From positions 10,515-74,514 of the forward strand of contig DLRW01000022.1 in NCBI GenBank assembly GCA_002501205.1: a DNA stretch of 64,000 nt, in the 5' to 3' direction. Shown piece after piece: positions 16,796 through 26,479 of this stretch. Source of the DNA: Flavobacteriales bacterium UBA7878 (GTDB taxonomy: Bacteria > Bacteroidota > Bacteroidia > Flavobacteriales > Schleiferiaceae). Made by a program: the position numbers and the translations under genes. The notes under the pieces are model-generated. The model had not been told where the DNA came from. It searched no databases and saw nothing but the letters and a program-made list of their open reading frames with translations. Every line of letters begins with the position of its first letter. Position 1 is the first letter of the stretch.

Positions 16796-17791
16796 ATGCC
16801 TCAAGATGTAAAGATTACTCCCGAAATTCAGGAACGCTTGAACCTGCTAGCCGATAAATACCAGGCAAGTGGTCAGGAATTACTGGATTTTCTGGACGGT
16901 TTACTTTACCAGGATTACAATACCTACTGGGATTATATCCACCTGGATACCCTGTTATCCTTACAAACTCCCATCACGGATATTCCGGATGAGGAGATTT
17001 TCATCATGTACCATCAGATTACGGAACTTTATTTCAAGTTATCCTTGCATGAGTTCCGTCAATTGGCTGAGGAGAATTCGGTTACAGCCGAGTCTATGAC
17101 TCAGAAATTGAGCCGAGTGAATCGCTACTTTGAAGCTTTGACCCGTTCCTTTGGAATTATGGAGCAGGGGATGGATCGCCATCAATTCTTAAAGTTTCGC
17201 ATGTCTTTGATTCCAGCTTCTGGCTTTCAATCCGTTCAATATCGACTGGTAGAAATCTGTGCTACAGATATGATTAATCTGGTGGATAAAGACCATCGGG
17301 ATGATATGAAGGAGCATGATCCCAGTATTGAGCAGATGTACGAATACATCTATTGGAAGAAAGGGGCGACCATTGCTGAATCGGGACATAAAACCCTTAC
17401 TCTTAAGCAGTTTGAGAAAAAGTATTCCGGGATGATTATTCGTCATGCCAAGGAATTCTATCATACAAATCTTTGGCAAAAATACCTGGAGCTTCCGGAG
17501 GAGGAACAGGCCAATGAAACCTTAAAAGACCAAATGCGTTTACTCGATTTAAATGTAAATGTATACTGGCCATTACAACACTATAAAACTTCTGTGGTAT
17601 ATCTGGCACGCCGTCCGGCCGATGTGCGGGCCACTGGTGGAACCAATTGGCAGAAGTATTTACCCCCTCGTTTCCAAAAACGAATCTTCTATCCACAGTT
17701 ATGGACAGAGCAAGAGAAAGAGGAATGGGGTAAGTCCTGGGTAAATGAAGTGTTGGAAGAAGTGAAGAAAAAGCAGGAGCAGGGGCAATAA
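16796..17791 (+). CDS. kynA: Tryptophan 2,3-dioxygenase family protein
   Basis: A 331-residue heme dioxygenase of the TDO/IDO superfamily, which opens the indole ring of L-tryptophan to give N-formylkynurenine. Recognisable parts: YWDYIHLDTLLSLQTP, MYHQITELYFKLSLHEF (helices lining the heme pocket), FRMSLIPASGFQSVQYR, and near the C-terminus WPLQHYKTSVVYLARRPADVRATGGTNW, which holds the candidate proximal His and the TGGT substrate-binding loop. It is somewhat longer than bacterial TDOs of about 280 aa. No other kynurenine-pathway gene is in the window; the neighbours are DUF3108 (38 bp upstream) and an M23 peptidase. Confidence 0.92.
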   Translation: MPQDVKITPEIQERLNLLADKYQASGQELLDFLDGLLYQDYNTYWDYIHLDTLLSLQTPITDIPDEEIFIMYHQITELYFKLSLHEFRQLAEENSVTAESMTQKLSRVNRYFEALTRSFGIMEQGMDRHQFLKFRMSLIPASGFQSVQYRLVEICATDMINLVDKDHRDDMKEHDPSIEQMYEYIYWKKGATIAESGHKTLTLKQFEKKYSGMIIRHAKEFYHTNLWQKYLELPEEEQANETLKDQMRLLDLNVNVYWPLQHYKTSVVYLARRPADVRATGGTNWQKYLPPRFQKRIFYPQLWTEQEKEEWGKSWVNEVLEEVKKKQEQGQ

Positions 17792-17826
17792 TCAGAGTTG
17801 GAGCGCGTTAGACCCCCGTGGGTTTG

Positions 17827-17834
17827 TATATTTG
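17827..17834 (+). promoter_or_regulatory. -7 promoter element TATATTTG
   Basis: Perfect TAnnTTTG match followed by the frequent CGG context, 33 bp upstream of the ATG at 17868. An in-frame TTG that would extend the M23 gene lies inside this element, which argues for the ATG. Confidence 0.6.
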
Positions 17835-17867
17835 CGGCCCTGCAACCACCACCTATTACAACCTTTT

Positions 17868-19193
17868 ATGCAGTTAAGATTAAAATTGGTCCTTGTAGGA
17901 TTGATTCTGGCGACCCCTTTAGTGATTCTAAACAACCTGGGTGTCTTTGATAATTTTGTGAGTGAAAAGCCCGCCCCTGAAGTTAAGCAGGAGCAAGAGG
18001 AAGCTTTGACTCCGGTGAAGGAAGTGCAGATGAAATACGGTTTGCCGGTAGATTCTTTTGAACTTATCGACAATGTTATTTCCAATGGTGAGAGCTTTAG
18101 CAATATTCTGCTAAACTTCGGGATTGATTATTCTATGATCAACCGAATTGCCACCAATTACAAGGATATCTTCGATGTACGTAATCTGCGCAGTGGAAAG
18201 GACTACACCATTTTCGCTGAGAATTTAGATAGCAGTCAGGTGGCTCGTTACATGGTGTACAAGCCATCAGCGGTAGACTATGTGGTTTTCGATTTACGCG
18301 ATACGGGTAATGTTTACCTGGGGGCAGAAGAGGTAGAAGTACGCGAGAAATCCATCAGCGGTATTATTGAGTCATCTCTATATGAAAGTCTTTTGGATCA
18401 AGGAGGTTCACCAGCTTTAGCGGTGGAGCTTTCTAAGGTTTATGCCTGGACCATTGACTTCTTCCGAATTCAGCCCGGTGACTATTTCAAATTGATTTAT
18501 GAGGAGAATTATATTCAAGATTCGATCAAAGTTGGAACCGGACGCATTTTGGCAGCCGACTTCCATCATAGTGGTCGTTCTTTCTATTCTTTCTTCTACG
18601 ATAATGATACCACCTATCGCGATTATTTCGATGAGCAAGGTCGCAGTCTGCGCAAAGCATTCTTGAAAGCACCACTTGATTTCTTCCGTATCTCTTCTCG
18701 GTTTAATCCCCGTCGTTTTCATCCGGTATTGAAGCGTGTAAAACCGCATTTAGGTACAGACTATGCTGCGCCACATGGTACGCCCATTATGTCTACTGCC
18801 GACGGTGAAGTAATTGCCGCGGCCTACACTCGTGGAAATGGTAACTATGTGAAGGTGCGACATAATAGTACTTACACCACTCAGTACTTACACATGAGCA
18901 AGTTTGCCAAAGGCATTCGCAAAGGTTCTAGAGTTCGTCAAGGAGATGTAATTGGTTATGTAGGTAGCACTGGCCTGGCCACAGGACCTCACGTATGCTA
19001 CCGTTTTTGGGTAAATGGCAAGCAGGTTGATCCACTCAGTCAGGATTTACCAGAAGCAGAACCGATCACGGATGAGTTCATGCCAAGCTTCCAGGATATT
19101 ATGATGCCTTTGAAAAAACGCATCGATGCTTTGAAATTACCATTGGAAGAGCCTAAAGAACCTAAAGTTCGATTGGCTCAATTGCAATCCTAA
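17868..19193 (+). CDS. M23 family metallopeptidase (LysM-less murein endopeptidase type)
   Basis: A 441-residue envelope peptidase. An N-terminal hydrophobic segment (LKLVLVGLILATPLVILNN) acts as signal anchor. The middle is a periplasmic domain with a SNGESFSNILLNFGIDYSMINRI segment like the OapA/LysM-like region of MepM/NlpD-type proteins. The C-terminal M23 domain has the zinc ligands in HLGTDYAAPHGTP (HxxxD) and YLHMSKF, plus HVCYRFW with the third His. It probably cleaves peptidoglycan cross-links during wall growth. A -7 element just upstream gives it its own promoter. Its last 4 bp overlap the convergent SDR gene. Confidence 0.93.
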   Translation: MQLRLKLVLVGLILATPLVILNNLGVFDNFVSEKPAPEVKQEQEEALTPVKEVQMKYGLPVDSFELIDNVISNGESFSNILLNFGIDYSMINRIATNYKDIFDVRNLRSGKDYTIFAENLDSSQVARYMVYKPSAVDYVVFDLRDTGNVYLGAEEVEVREKSISGIIESSLYESLLDQGGSPALAVELSKVYAWTIDFFRIQPGDYFKLIYEENYIQDSIKVGTGRILAADFHHSGRSFYSFFYDNDTTYRDYFDEQGRSLRKAFLKAPLDFFRISSRFNPRRFHPVLKRVKPHLGTDYAAPHGTPIMSTADGEVIAAAYTRGNGNYVKVRHNSTYTTQYLHMSKFAKGIRKGSRVRQGDVIGYVGSTGLATGPHVCYRFWVNGKQVDPLSQDLPEAEPITDEFMPSFQDIMMPLKKRIDALKLPLEEPKEPKVRLAQLQS

Positions 19194-19948
19194 GCTTGTT
19201 TATTTACGATTGTTGAACTGGCCTGATCTACGCTCATTACTACCAGGTCAGCAATATTTACATGGTAAGGTCTACTAATTACGAAGGCAATGATATCTGC
19301 AATATCTTCTGCCTGTAATGGGCGGAATCCTTGATATACCTTAGCTGCTCTTTCCTGATCTCCTTTAAAGCGAACTTCGCTGAATTCAGTTTCTACCATT
19401 CCGGGATGAATGGCTCCTACCCGTATGTTGTGCTTGTTTAAATCAATGCGCATGCCTTGATTAATAGCATCTACCGCATGTTTGGATGCACAATACACAT
19501 TTCCATTAGGATATACTTCCTTGGCTGCTGTAGAGCCTATATTGATAATATGGCCTTCCTTTCTTTCGATGAATTGAGGGATGATCTGCTTACTTACATA
19601 AAGCAATCCTTTCACATTAATATCTAGCATGGCATCCCAATCTTCAATACTACCTGCTTGGATGGGGTCGAGGCCATGGGCATTGCCAGCATTATTAATA
19701 AGGATGTCAATTTTTTGAAATTCGGAGGGTAAAGAGGCAATGGAATTAGCCACAGCTTCCGCATCACGAACATCAAAACTCAAGCTATGGATAGCGGTGT
19801 AAACGCCTAATTGTTTTTCAAGTTCTGCTAAACGATCTTCTCGGCGACCGCAAAGAATTAAGCGATAGTTTTCGCGAGCAAGTCTCTCTGCACATGCCTT
19901 GCCAATCCCACTGGTGGCACCTGTTATAAATGCTGTTCTCTTTTCCAT
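19190..19948 (-). CDS. SDR family NAD(P)-dependent oxidoreductase, YdfG-like
   Basis: A 252-residue classical short-chain dehydrogenase. Cofactor motif TGATSGIG (about residues 9-16), the following Arg-rich CGRRED suggesting NADP preference, NNAG near residue 88, and the catalytic Ser (NIGSTAA) with YCASK (Tyr-x-x-x-Lys). The overall pattern resembles YdfG, an NADP-dependent 3-hydroxy acid/L-allo-threonine dehydrogenase, but substrate specificity cannot be read from sequence. The ATG at 19948 follows 2 bp after the recJ stop, so the genes are coupled; a TTG at 19954 is less likely. Confidence 0.9.
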   Translation of the reverse strand: MEKRTAFITGATSGIGKACAERLARENYRLILCGRREDRLAELEKQLGVYTAIHSLSFDVRDAEAVANSIASLPSEFQKIDILINNAGNAHGLDPIQAGSIEDWDAMLDINVKGLLYVSKQIIPQFIERKEGHIINIGSTAAKEVYPNGNVYCASKHAVDAINQGMRIDLNKHNIRVGAIHPGMVETEFSEVRFKGDQERAAKVYQGFRPLQAEDIADIIAFVISRPYHVNIADLVVMSVDQASSTIVNKQA

Positions 19949-19950
19949 TA

Positions 19951-21684
19951 TCAATCTTCTAATTCGCTATCCGCTTTAATATCTAATACTCTTAATTGTA
20001 AGGAAGCCTGTCCTCTAAAAACATTCAACTCCAAATGAAAGAGCAGAGCTACCGGCTGCTGACTTTGGAGGATCTTTAATTTAGGTCCTAAGTTAAAACC
20101 GATCCCCTCTAAACACAAACCACTATCAGGGTCCACCACCGATATTTTAAGATGCTGGCCCTCATCGCCAACAGTTCGGGAACCGCGATCTATCAAATTA
20201 CGACAGCGTAAAAGTGGTGCAAGGTTCTCGGGGCCAAAGGGAGCAAATCGCTGGATGAGCCGGTAAAATTTAGCGTCGATATCACTGGCCTCTATGTCCA
20301 AATCATAAATTAGGCGGGCTTGCTTTTGCTCTTCGGTGATGCGCGCTTTAACACTTTCTTCAAAAGCTATTTTGAAATCGTTGAGTTGTTCCGGTTTTAA
20401 GGTCATACCAGCGGCAGCGGCATGTCCTCCGAATTGAATTAGGGAGTCTTCACAGGCTTCTAATGCGCCGTAAAGATCAAAGCCTTCTACAGAGCGAGCA
20501 GAGCCCGCTAGTTTGTCGCCGGATTGGGTGAGTACTACGGTGGGCCGGTAATGGTTTTCAATCAGCCGTGAAGCTACAATGCCAATTACTCCTTTATGCC
20601 AATCTTCTTGAAAGACAACGGTACTTGCAGCCTCTGGTGCTATTTCATCTTCAATTTGGCGGAGCGCCTCTTTAGTGATTTGCCGGTCTAAGTTTTTACG
20701 ATCTTGATTCCGTACTTCAATTTCATCGGCAATTTCGGGCAGGAGGCTGAGGTCGGTTCCTCTTAATAGGTCTACTGCCTGCTGAGCATGGGCCAATCTA
20801 CCCGCTGCATTAATGCGGGGCGCCAGGGTAAAAACTACATCTCCAATACTCAGGCGACGATCCAACTGCCCTGCTGTTCGCAGCAAAGCTTGAATACCAT
20901 CAGATGGATCCGAGTTTATTTTTTCTAATCCATAGTAGGCGAGCACTCGATTTTCGCCGGTCATGGGAACGATATCAGCGCCTATGCTTAAGGCCAATAA
21001 ATCCAATAGTTTCCAGCATTCAGACTTATCGATTTGCCATTTCTCAGAAAGTGCCTGAGCAAGTTTAAAACCTACTCCACAACCACTCAGTCCTTTATAG
21101 GGATAGTTGCAGTCTTTTCTTTTGGGGTCCAATACAGCAGCGGCGGCCGGAAGCTCCGGGCCGGGAGTATGATGATCGCAAATGATAAAATCAATTCCTA
21201 AACTGCCAGCATAACCCACTTTATCCAGGGCTTTAATGCCGCAGTCCAGAGCGATAATTAGGCTAACCTCTTCAGCATGAGCTTTATCAATACCCGCTTT
21301 GGAAACTCCGTATCCTTCGTGATAGCGATCTGGGATATAGGTGATGAAATTGGCATAATGCCCTTGCAAGAAATTGGCGAGCATAGCCACGGAGGTAGTG
21401 CCATCCACATCATAATCGCCATAGATCATGATTTTTTCCCTGGCTTCTACTGCCTGATCTATCCTTTCTACTGCCCGATTCATATCCTTCATTAAGAAGG
21501 GATCATGCAATTCTTCCAAGCTGGGTTTAAAAAACTGTTTGGCTTGATCCAGGCTTTTAATTCCTCTTTGGAGCAGGAGGGTCAGGATTTTGGGATCCAG
21601 ATCTAATTCCGCTTGTAAGCCTTTTAGTTCGGTAGGATTAACCACGGCCTTCGGCTTCCAGATTATTTCCGGGATAGTATGCAT
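19951..21684 (-). CDS. recJ: Single-stranded-DNA-specific exonuclease RecJ
   Basis: A 577-residue member of the DHH phosphoesterase superfamily, a 5'-3' ssDNA exonuclease in recombination and mismatch repair. The Mn-binding motifs are visible: IMIYGDYDVDGTTS (motif I, about residues 79-92), IIALDCG (motif II), FIICDHHTPGP (motif III) and the DHHA1-type end with GGHAAAAGMTL (about 418-428). A C-terminal OB-like domain follows. Length is as for E. coli RecJ (577). It sits in a long minus-strand run, coupled to the SDR gene downstream and 56 bp after the YceI-like gene. Confidence 0.97.
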   Translation of the reverse strand: MHTIPEIIWKPKAVVNPTELKGLQAELDLDPKILTLLLQRGIKSLDQAKQFFKPSLEELHDPFLMKDMNRAVERIDQAVEAREKIMIYGDYDVDGTTSVAMLANFLQGHYANFITYIPDRYHEGYGVSKAGIDKAHAEEVSLIIALDCGIKALDKVGYAGSLGIDFIICDHHTPGPELPAAAAVLDPKRKDCNYPYKGLSGCGVGFKLAQALSEKWQIDKSECWKLLDLLALSIGADIVPMTGENRVLAYYGLEKINSDPSDGIQALLRTAGQLDRRLSIGDVVFTLAPRINAAGRLAHAQQAVDLLRGTDLSLLPEIADEIEVRNQDRKNLDRQITKEALRQIEDEIAPEAASTVVFQEDWHKGVIGIVASRLIENHYRPTVVLTQSGDKLAGSARSVEGFDLYGALEACEDSLIQFGGHAAAAGMTLKPEQLNDFKIAFEESVKARITEEQKQARLIYDLDIEASDIDAKFYRLIQRFAPFGPENLAPLLRCRNLIDRGSRTVGDEGQHLKISVVDPDSGLCLEGIGFNLGPKLKILQSQQPVALLFHLELNVFRGQASLQLRVLDIKADSELED

Positions 21685-21740
21685 GCTGGCAATTTACAAA
21701 GCTCCAGGAGCTCTTAAAGCGATAAGTGTTTTCGAAGCGC

Positions 21741-22268
21741 TTAAGCTGCTTTCTTTTCCAGGTGAACCTTAATTTCCACTTCCTCACCCGCGGTGAAAGT
21801 GGAGATATCGGTGCCTAGCTCATAGTCAAAGCGATGGAGCTTAAACTCACATTCCAGGATATCATCTTTATAGACCAAAGCTACCGTGATGTATTTCTTA
21901 ATTCCTCGAATGTTTAAGTACCCGCTTACCTGCCAGCGATTGTCGCCCAGGTATTTGAATTTATCGCCATTAAAGCAGATTTGAGGATGCTTTTCGGCCC
22001 AGAAGAAATCTTCACTTTTTAGATGATCATCTCGCTTAGCGATACCTGTTTCAATGCTGTTTACTTCCAGGCAAACCTTTAATATGGACTTGTGCACCGC
22101 ATCCATATTTAAATAGAGCTTACCATTTAATCCACTGAAGCTTCCTTCTACTGTATTGAAGCCCAAATTGGAGATTTCGAAGTTTACTTTGGATTTTTCC
22201 TGGTCTACATTTTGGGCCTTTAGGCTAATTTGCCCCAGGACCAGGAGGAATAGAAAGAGTTTTTTCAT
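21741..22268 (-). CDS. YceI family periplasmic protein
   Basis: A 175-residue protein with a signal peptide (LFLFLLVLGQISLKAQ) and a YceI-like lipocalin barrel: KSKVNFEISNLGFNTVEGSFSGLNG at the N-terminus, then SIETGIAKRDDHLKSEDFFWAEKHPQICF, and the GYLNIRGIKKYITVAL hairpin. YceI proteins bind amphiphilic molecules such as polyprenoids or quinones in the periplasm; the ligand here is unknown. Its start overlaps the stop of the DAHP synthase gene by 4 bp, indicating one transcript. Confidence 0.92.
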   Translation of the reverse strand: MKKLFLFLLVLGQISLKAQNVDQEKSKVNFEISNLGFNTVEGSFSGLNGKLYLNMDAVHKSILKVCLEVNSIETGIAKRDDHLKSEDFFWAEKHPQICFNGDKFKYLGDNRWQVSGYLNIRGIKKYITVALVYKDDILECEFKLHRFDYELGTDISTFTAGEEVEIKVHLEKKAA

Positions 22269-23341
22269 TCGTGGTGATTCTTGATTTGGGTATCAATGGA
22301 ATATTTGTGCAATAGCTGAAAGAGTTCATGTACCAATTCATCTTCCAGATCGAGGCTTAGGCCTTGAGCTTTGCGATTTTCCAATACCTTAAACCAACGT
22401 TTCATCTGAAAAATGGTTGCCTGGTTTTCGTATTTCACCGGACCAATGGCTTTGGCCAGATCCTGTCGGCGTGATATCAATTTCAAAATCTCAGCGTCTA
22501 CCTGATCTATCTGATAGCGCAGTTCTTCTAATTTGGCGATATAGCGCTCATCATCAATCGCCTCATCTCTATGCTCCAAGGCACGATAGACCAAATCCAG
22601 GTCGTAAGGACGTAATTGTTGCAGTGGGTCGCTTAATGCTTTATGAGGCTCAATATGGGATTCGATCATAAAGCCATCCATACCCAAGTCGAGTGCCGAT
22701 TGGCAAACTTCCCCGATTAATTCACTGCGACCTGCAATATGACTTGGGTCGCAAATTACCGGAAGTTTAGGGGCCAGGCGACGTAATTCGAAGAATACCT
22801 CCCATTTGGGTTCATTGCGGAAAGGTTGACTTTGATAGGCGTAAAAGCCACGGTGGATGGCGCCAAGTTTTTGGATTCCGGCATTATTGATACGTTCCAA
22901 AGCACCCAGCCAAAGTTTTACCTCTGGGTGTATAGGGTTTTTCACCAATACTGGAATGTCAGTGCCTTTGAGAGCATCTGCAATATCCTGAACGTAAAAA
23001 GGATTCACTGTGGTGCGCGCACCAATCCAAATCATATCGATACCCGCTTCCAGTGCCTCTTCCACGTGGCGAGAATTCGCTACTTCAGTAATTACTGGTA
23101 TTTGATGCTTAGTACCAGCGGCCTTTAGCCATTTTAGCGCCGGGCTGCCGATTCCCTCAAAAGATCCCGGTTTGGTGCGAGGCTTCCATACACCGCCTCG
23201 AAAGGCACTTACCAATCCGGTTCGTGCCAGTGAGTCTGCGGTTTGCATCATTTGTTCCTCACTTTCTACGCTGCAAGGGCCAGCAATTAGCAAGGGCTTA
23301 GATTTTGGCTTTAGCCAATCATACAGGGCGTTTATCTCCAT
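22265..23341 (-). CDS. Bifunctional DAHP synthase / chorismate mutase
   Basis: A 358-residue fusion. Residues 1-260 are a type I-beta (KDO8PS-like) 3-deoxy-D-arabino-heptulosonate 7-phosphate synthase: LLIAGPCSVES, FRGGVWKPRTKPGSFEG, KNPIHPEVKLW, AIHRGFY, ICDPSHIAGR. Residues 265-350 form an AroQ-type chorismate mutase (LEELRYQIDQVDAEILKLISRRQDLAKAIGPVK). The two activities open the shikimate pathway and commit chorismate to Phe/Tyr; fusion usually allows feedback by prephenate. No other aromatic biosynthesis gene is nearby. A weak hairpin without T-run (23353-23372) separates it from usp. Confidence 0.96.
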   Translation of the reverse strand: MEINALYDWLKPKSKPLLIAGPCSVESEEQMMQTADSLARTGLVSAFRGGVWKPRTKPGSFEGIGSPALKWLKAAGTKHQIPVITEVANSRHVEEALEAGIDMIWIGARTTVNPFYVQDIADALKGTDIPVLVKNPIHPEVKLWLGALERINNAGIQKLGAIHRGFYAYQSQPFRNEPKWEVFFELRRLAPKLPVICDPSHIAGRSELIGEVCQSALDLGMDGFMIESHIEPHKALSDPLQQLRPYDLDLVYRALEHRDEAIDDERYIAKLEELRYQIDQVDAEILKLISRRQDLAKAIGPVKYENQATIFQMKRWFKVLENRKAQGLSLDLEDELVHELFQLLHKYSIDTQIKNHHE

Positions 23342-23377
23342 GCATTGGGTTTAGACCTTTCCTATAAGGTCTGAGAT

Positions 23378-24181
23378 TTATTTTGGTTCATGCAGTACCA
23401 AAAGAGGCAAGCGACTGTGGTAGGCTAATTTATTAGTCATGCTGCGGTGAAATAGTCCCTCAAAGAAACCATAGCGCTTAGCAATAGCAGTAATTAAATT
23501 GGCCTTTTCCTTTTCAGCTTCTGCACTGATGGATTTTTCAATATCCCCGCTTTTTAAAATGGTAAACTCATGGTTTACACCTTCTAAATTAGAGCTGTAG
23601 AATTTGCGACTGCCATCTGCAGGAGCCTTCTCCGTTTGTACATAAACCAGATCAATGCTCGAATTATTCAAAAGTGCAAACTCTCTTAAGCGTTGTAAAG
23701 GCTGTTCCTTCACTTTGAGGTCGAGATCAGTGGCAAATATGATTTTATCAATTTCCGTCCAGGTAGCAACCGGTGGTATTACCATTACCGGCTTTTGGGT
23801 ATTTTGAATCACCGAAGCTGCATTGGATCCGATCAGTACTTCTTCTAATCCACTGGCTCCTTTGGTTCCCATTACAATCATATCAATACTGTCCAAACGG
23901 GAAGTTTCGGTAATCAAGCGAATAGGGTTACCCAGGCGAACTAAGCTTTCAAAAGGAGTGGAGTAGCGGCTTTTCAGCTCCTTCACATAATCCTTCATAT
24001 TGCTTTCGGCATTTTCTTTCATCACCTCTAAAAGGGAGGTGCTCATTGAGCGATCTGAATAAGGAAGATCGTAGGCGTGTAATACGGTTACTTTACCCTG
24101 GCTTTTCTCGGCCAGTTTAAAAGCGTACTCAGTTGCGATGTCCGCGTTTTCTGAGAAGTCGGTGGGAAGTAAGATATTCAT
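23378..24181 (-). CDS. Universal stress protein, tandem UspA domains
   Basis: A 267-residue protein made of two Usp domains. The first (1-140) starts NILLPTDFSENADIATEYAF and ends with the ATP-binding pattern G-x2-G-x9-G-S in GTKGASGLEEVLIGSNA, followed by VMVIPP. The second (about 145-267) keeps the fold (KIIFATDLD, LLVLHEP) but lacks the glycine motif. The protein therefore probably binds one ATP per chain. The role is stress or starvation adaptation in the cytoplasm. It lies 20 bp downstream of maeB in the same run. Confidence 0.93.
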   Translation of the reverse strand: MNILLPTDFSENADIATEYAFKLAEKSQGKVTVLHAYDLPYSDRSMSTSLLEVMKENAESNMKDYVKELKSRYSTPFESLVRLGNPIRLITETSRLDSIDMIVMGTKGASGLEEVLIGSNAASVIQNTQKPVMVIPPVATWTEIDKIIFATDLDLKVKEQPLQRLREFALLNNSSIDLVYVQTEKAPADGSRKFYSSNLEGVNHEFTILKSGDIEKSISAEAEKEKANLITAIAKRYGFFEGLFHRSMTNKLAYHSRLPLLVLHEPK

Positions 24182-24201
24182 TTTAAGAGGTTTAGATTCG
24201 A

Positions 24202-26469
24202 TTAGCGTGTTTGTGCATCCACACTTGCTAAGGTAATCATATTTACAATTTCCCGCACCGAAGCTCCCATTTGTAATATGTGTGCCGGTCGATTTACTCC
24301 TAATAAAACCGGTCCTAAGGCTTCTGCGGCTTCAAAAGATTGCAACATCTTATAGGCAATGTTTCCGGCGGCCAAATTGGGGAATACAAAGGCATTTACT
24401 TTTTGATCCACTAAAGTGCTGAAAGGGAAGTTTTCTTTGAGCAATTCCCGGTCTAAAGCAAAATTGGCTTGAAGTTCACCATCTACCACTAAATCTGGGT
24501 TTTCACGATGCAAAATTTCAGTCGCTTTACTCATGGTTTGAGAAAGCTTGTCACTTTGATTGCTGCCAAAGTTGGAGTATCCCAATAAGGCGATGCGCGG
24601 TACCATATTAATACGGCGAATATTATCAGCCAATAGGCGAGTAATCTGAACTACTTCTTCTACCGTTGGCTCTTTAATTACTGTGGTATCGGCAAAGAAC
24701 ATGGGCCCACGCTTGGTGAGCATGATGTACATTCCGGCGATACGATCTACTCCGGGACGAGTACCCATGATTTTGAAAATGGGTTTGATCACTTCAGAAT
24801 AGCGACGAGTGGTGCCTGATATAAAGGCATCGGCATCGCCGATTTCTGTCATGGCCACGCCAAAGTAATTCCGATCCCGCATGTATTTGCGCGCCTCGTA
24901 TAAGGTCATGCCTTTACGCTGGCGTTTTTTAAAGAGTAATTGCGCATAGGCCTCGGCACGTTCATTGGGTTCATGCGGATCAATTACCGGTAAATGCGAA
25001 ATATCCTCCAGGCCATTTTCCTCAATCAGGCGGCTGATTTTCTCACGACGACCTAATAATATGGGTTGAGCTAAGCCTTCATCTACTACAATTTGGGCAG
25101 CTTTTAGGGTTTTTAATTCATCCCCTTCAGCCAATACAACTCTTTGCGGATTCTTGGTGGCTTTCTCCTGTGCCAGGCGAATGAATTTATCATCGCGGCC
25201 CAGGCGGCTCAGTAAATGCTCTTTGTAAGCATCCCAATTACGAATGGGCTCTTTGGCCACACCACTATCCATTGCCGCTTTAGCAACGGCCATGGCTACC
25301 TTAACAATAAGGCGCGGATCGAATGGTTTGGGGATGATGTAATCCCGGCCAAATTGCAAATTGCTTTCATTGTAGGCAAGATTCACAATTTCGGGTACCG
25401 GTTCTTTAGCCAGTTCCGCAATCGCTCTGGCGGCGGCAATTTTCATTTCCTCATTAATCTTGGTAGAGCGCACATCGAGAGCACCCCGAAAGATGAAAGG
25501 AAAGCCTAAAACATTATTTACCTGATTAGGATGGTCGGATCGACCAGTTGCGATAATTATATCCTTGCGAGCCTGCTTGGCCTCGTTATAATTGATTTCG
25601 GGACTTGGGTTGGCCAGGGCAAATACAATGGGATCCTGTGCCATGGAACGTACCATCTTTTGGGTGAGGATTCCTCCAACGGAAAGACCTACAAAGACAT
25701 CCGCATGTTGTAGGGCATCACTTAAAGTATTGTGCTCTGTCTTGCGTGCAAAAAATCGCTTCTCTTCATTCAGATCTTCCCGGCGGGTATTGATAATCCC
25801 TTTACTATCGGCCATTAAGAGGTTTTCCTCTTGCACTCCTAAACTCATAAAGAGCTTGGCAGTAGCCGTAGCACTGGCACCGGCGCCATTAAATACTACT
25901 TTAATTTTATCCAGGCTTTTGCCTACACATTCGGTAGCATTTAAAAGGGCAGCGCTGGCAATAATGGCCGTTCCGTGCTGGTCATCGTGCATCACTGGAA
26001 TATCCAATTCTGCTTTTAAGCGCTCTTCAATGTAAAAGCTTTCCGGAGCTTTAATGTCCTCCAGGTTGATTCCGCCAAAGGTGGGGGCAATGGCTTTTAC
26101 ATGCTCCACAAATTTGGCCGGATCTTTCTCGTCGATTTCAATGTCGAAAACATCAATATCAGCGAAGATTTTAAAGAGCACCCCCTTTCCTTCCATTACC
26201 GGTTTACTGGCCTCAGGGCCAATATCGCCCAAACCGAGTACCGCGGTCCCATTTGAAATAACTGCTACCAGGTTTCCTTTGGCCGTATATTTATAGGCAT
26301 TCTCTTTATCGCGGGCGATTTCCAAACAGGGATCTGCCACTCCTGGGCTATAGGCGATGGACAGATCACGTTGTGAGTTACTGGGTTTGGTGGGGATAAC
26401 TTCAATTTTTCCCGGCCTACCTTGAGCATGGTACTCGAGGCTAACCTTTTTACTGATTTTCGTGGCCAT
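24202..26469 (-). CDS. maeB: NADP-dependent malic enzyme with phosphotransacetylase-like domain
   Basis: A 755-residue hybrid malic enzyme that decarboxylates malate to pyruvate with NADP. Residues 1-425 are the malic enzyme part: SIAYSPGVADPCLEI, the catalytic-site GNLVAVISNGTAVLGLGDIGP, metal ligands in MHDDQHGTA, the Rossmann motif FNGAGASATATA. Residues 430-755 are a phosphotransacetylase-like domain (VVLAEGDELKTLKAAQIV, MGTRPGVDRIAGMY), a regulatory module that usually lacks PTA activity and binds acetyl-CoA. The ATG at 26469 gives the family N-terminus; the frame runs to 26616 but that part overlaps hflX and shows no homology. Confidence 0.96.
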   Translation of the reverse strand: MATKISKKVSLEYHAQGRPGKIEVIPTKPSNSQRDLSIAYSPGVADPCLEIARDKENAYKYTAKGNLVAVISNGTAVLGLGDIGPEASKPVMEGKGVLFKIFADIDVFDIEIDEKDPAKFVEHVKAIAPTFGGINLEDIKAPESFYIEERLKAELDIPVMHDDQHGTAIIASAALLNATECVGKSLDKIKVVFNGAGASATATAKLFMSLGVQEENLLMADSKGIINTRREDLNEEKRFFARKTEHNTLSDALQHADVFVGLSVGGILTQKMVRSMAQDPIVFALANPSPEINYNEAKQARKDIIIATGRSDHPNQVNNVLGFPFIFRGALDVRSTKINEEMKIAAARAIAELAKEPVPEIVNLAYNESNLQFGRDYIIPKPFDPRLIVKVAMAVAKAAMDSGVAKEPIRNWDAYKEHLLSRLGRDDKFIRLAQEKATKNPQRVVLAEGDELKTLKAAQIVVDEGLAQPILLGRREKISRLIEENGLEDISHLPVIDPHEPNERAEAYAQLLFKKRQRKGMTLYEARKYMRDRNYFGVAMTEIGDADAFISGTTRRYSEVIKPIFKIMGTRPGVDRIAGMYIMLTKRGPMFFADTTVIKEPTVEEVVQITRLLADNIRRINMVPRIALLGYSNFGSNQSDKLSQTMSKATEILHRENPDLVVDGELQANFALDRELLKENFPFSTLVDQKVNAFVFPNLAAGNIAYKMLQSFEAAEALGPVLLGVNRPAHILQMGASVREIVNMITLASVDAQTR

Positions 26470-26479
26470 CTTATTGTTT

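Noticed and set aside
23353..23372. Hairpin AGACCTT/AAGGTCT between usp and the DAHP synthase gene as a terminator
   Set aside because: No T-run follows on either strand, so intrinsic termination is unlikely; the genes are probably co-transcribed.
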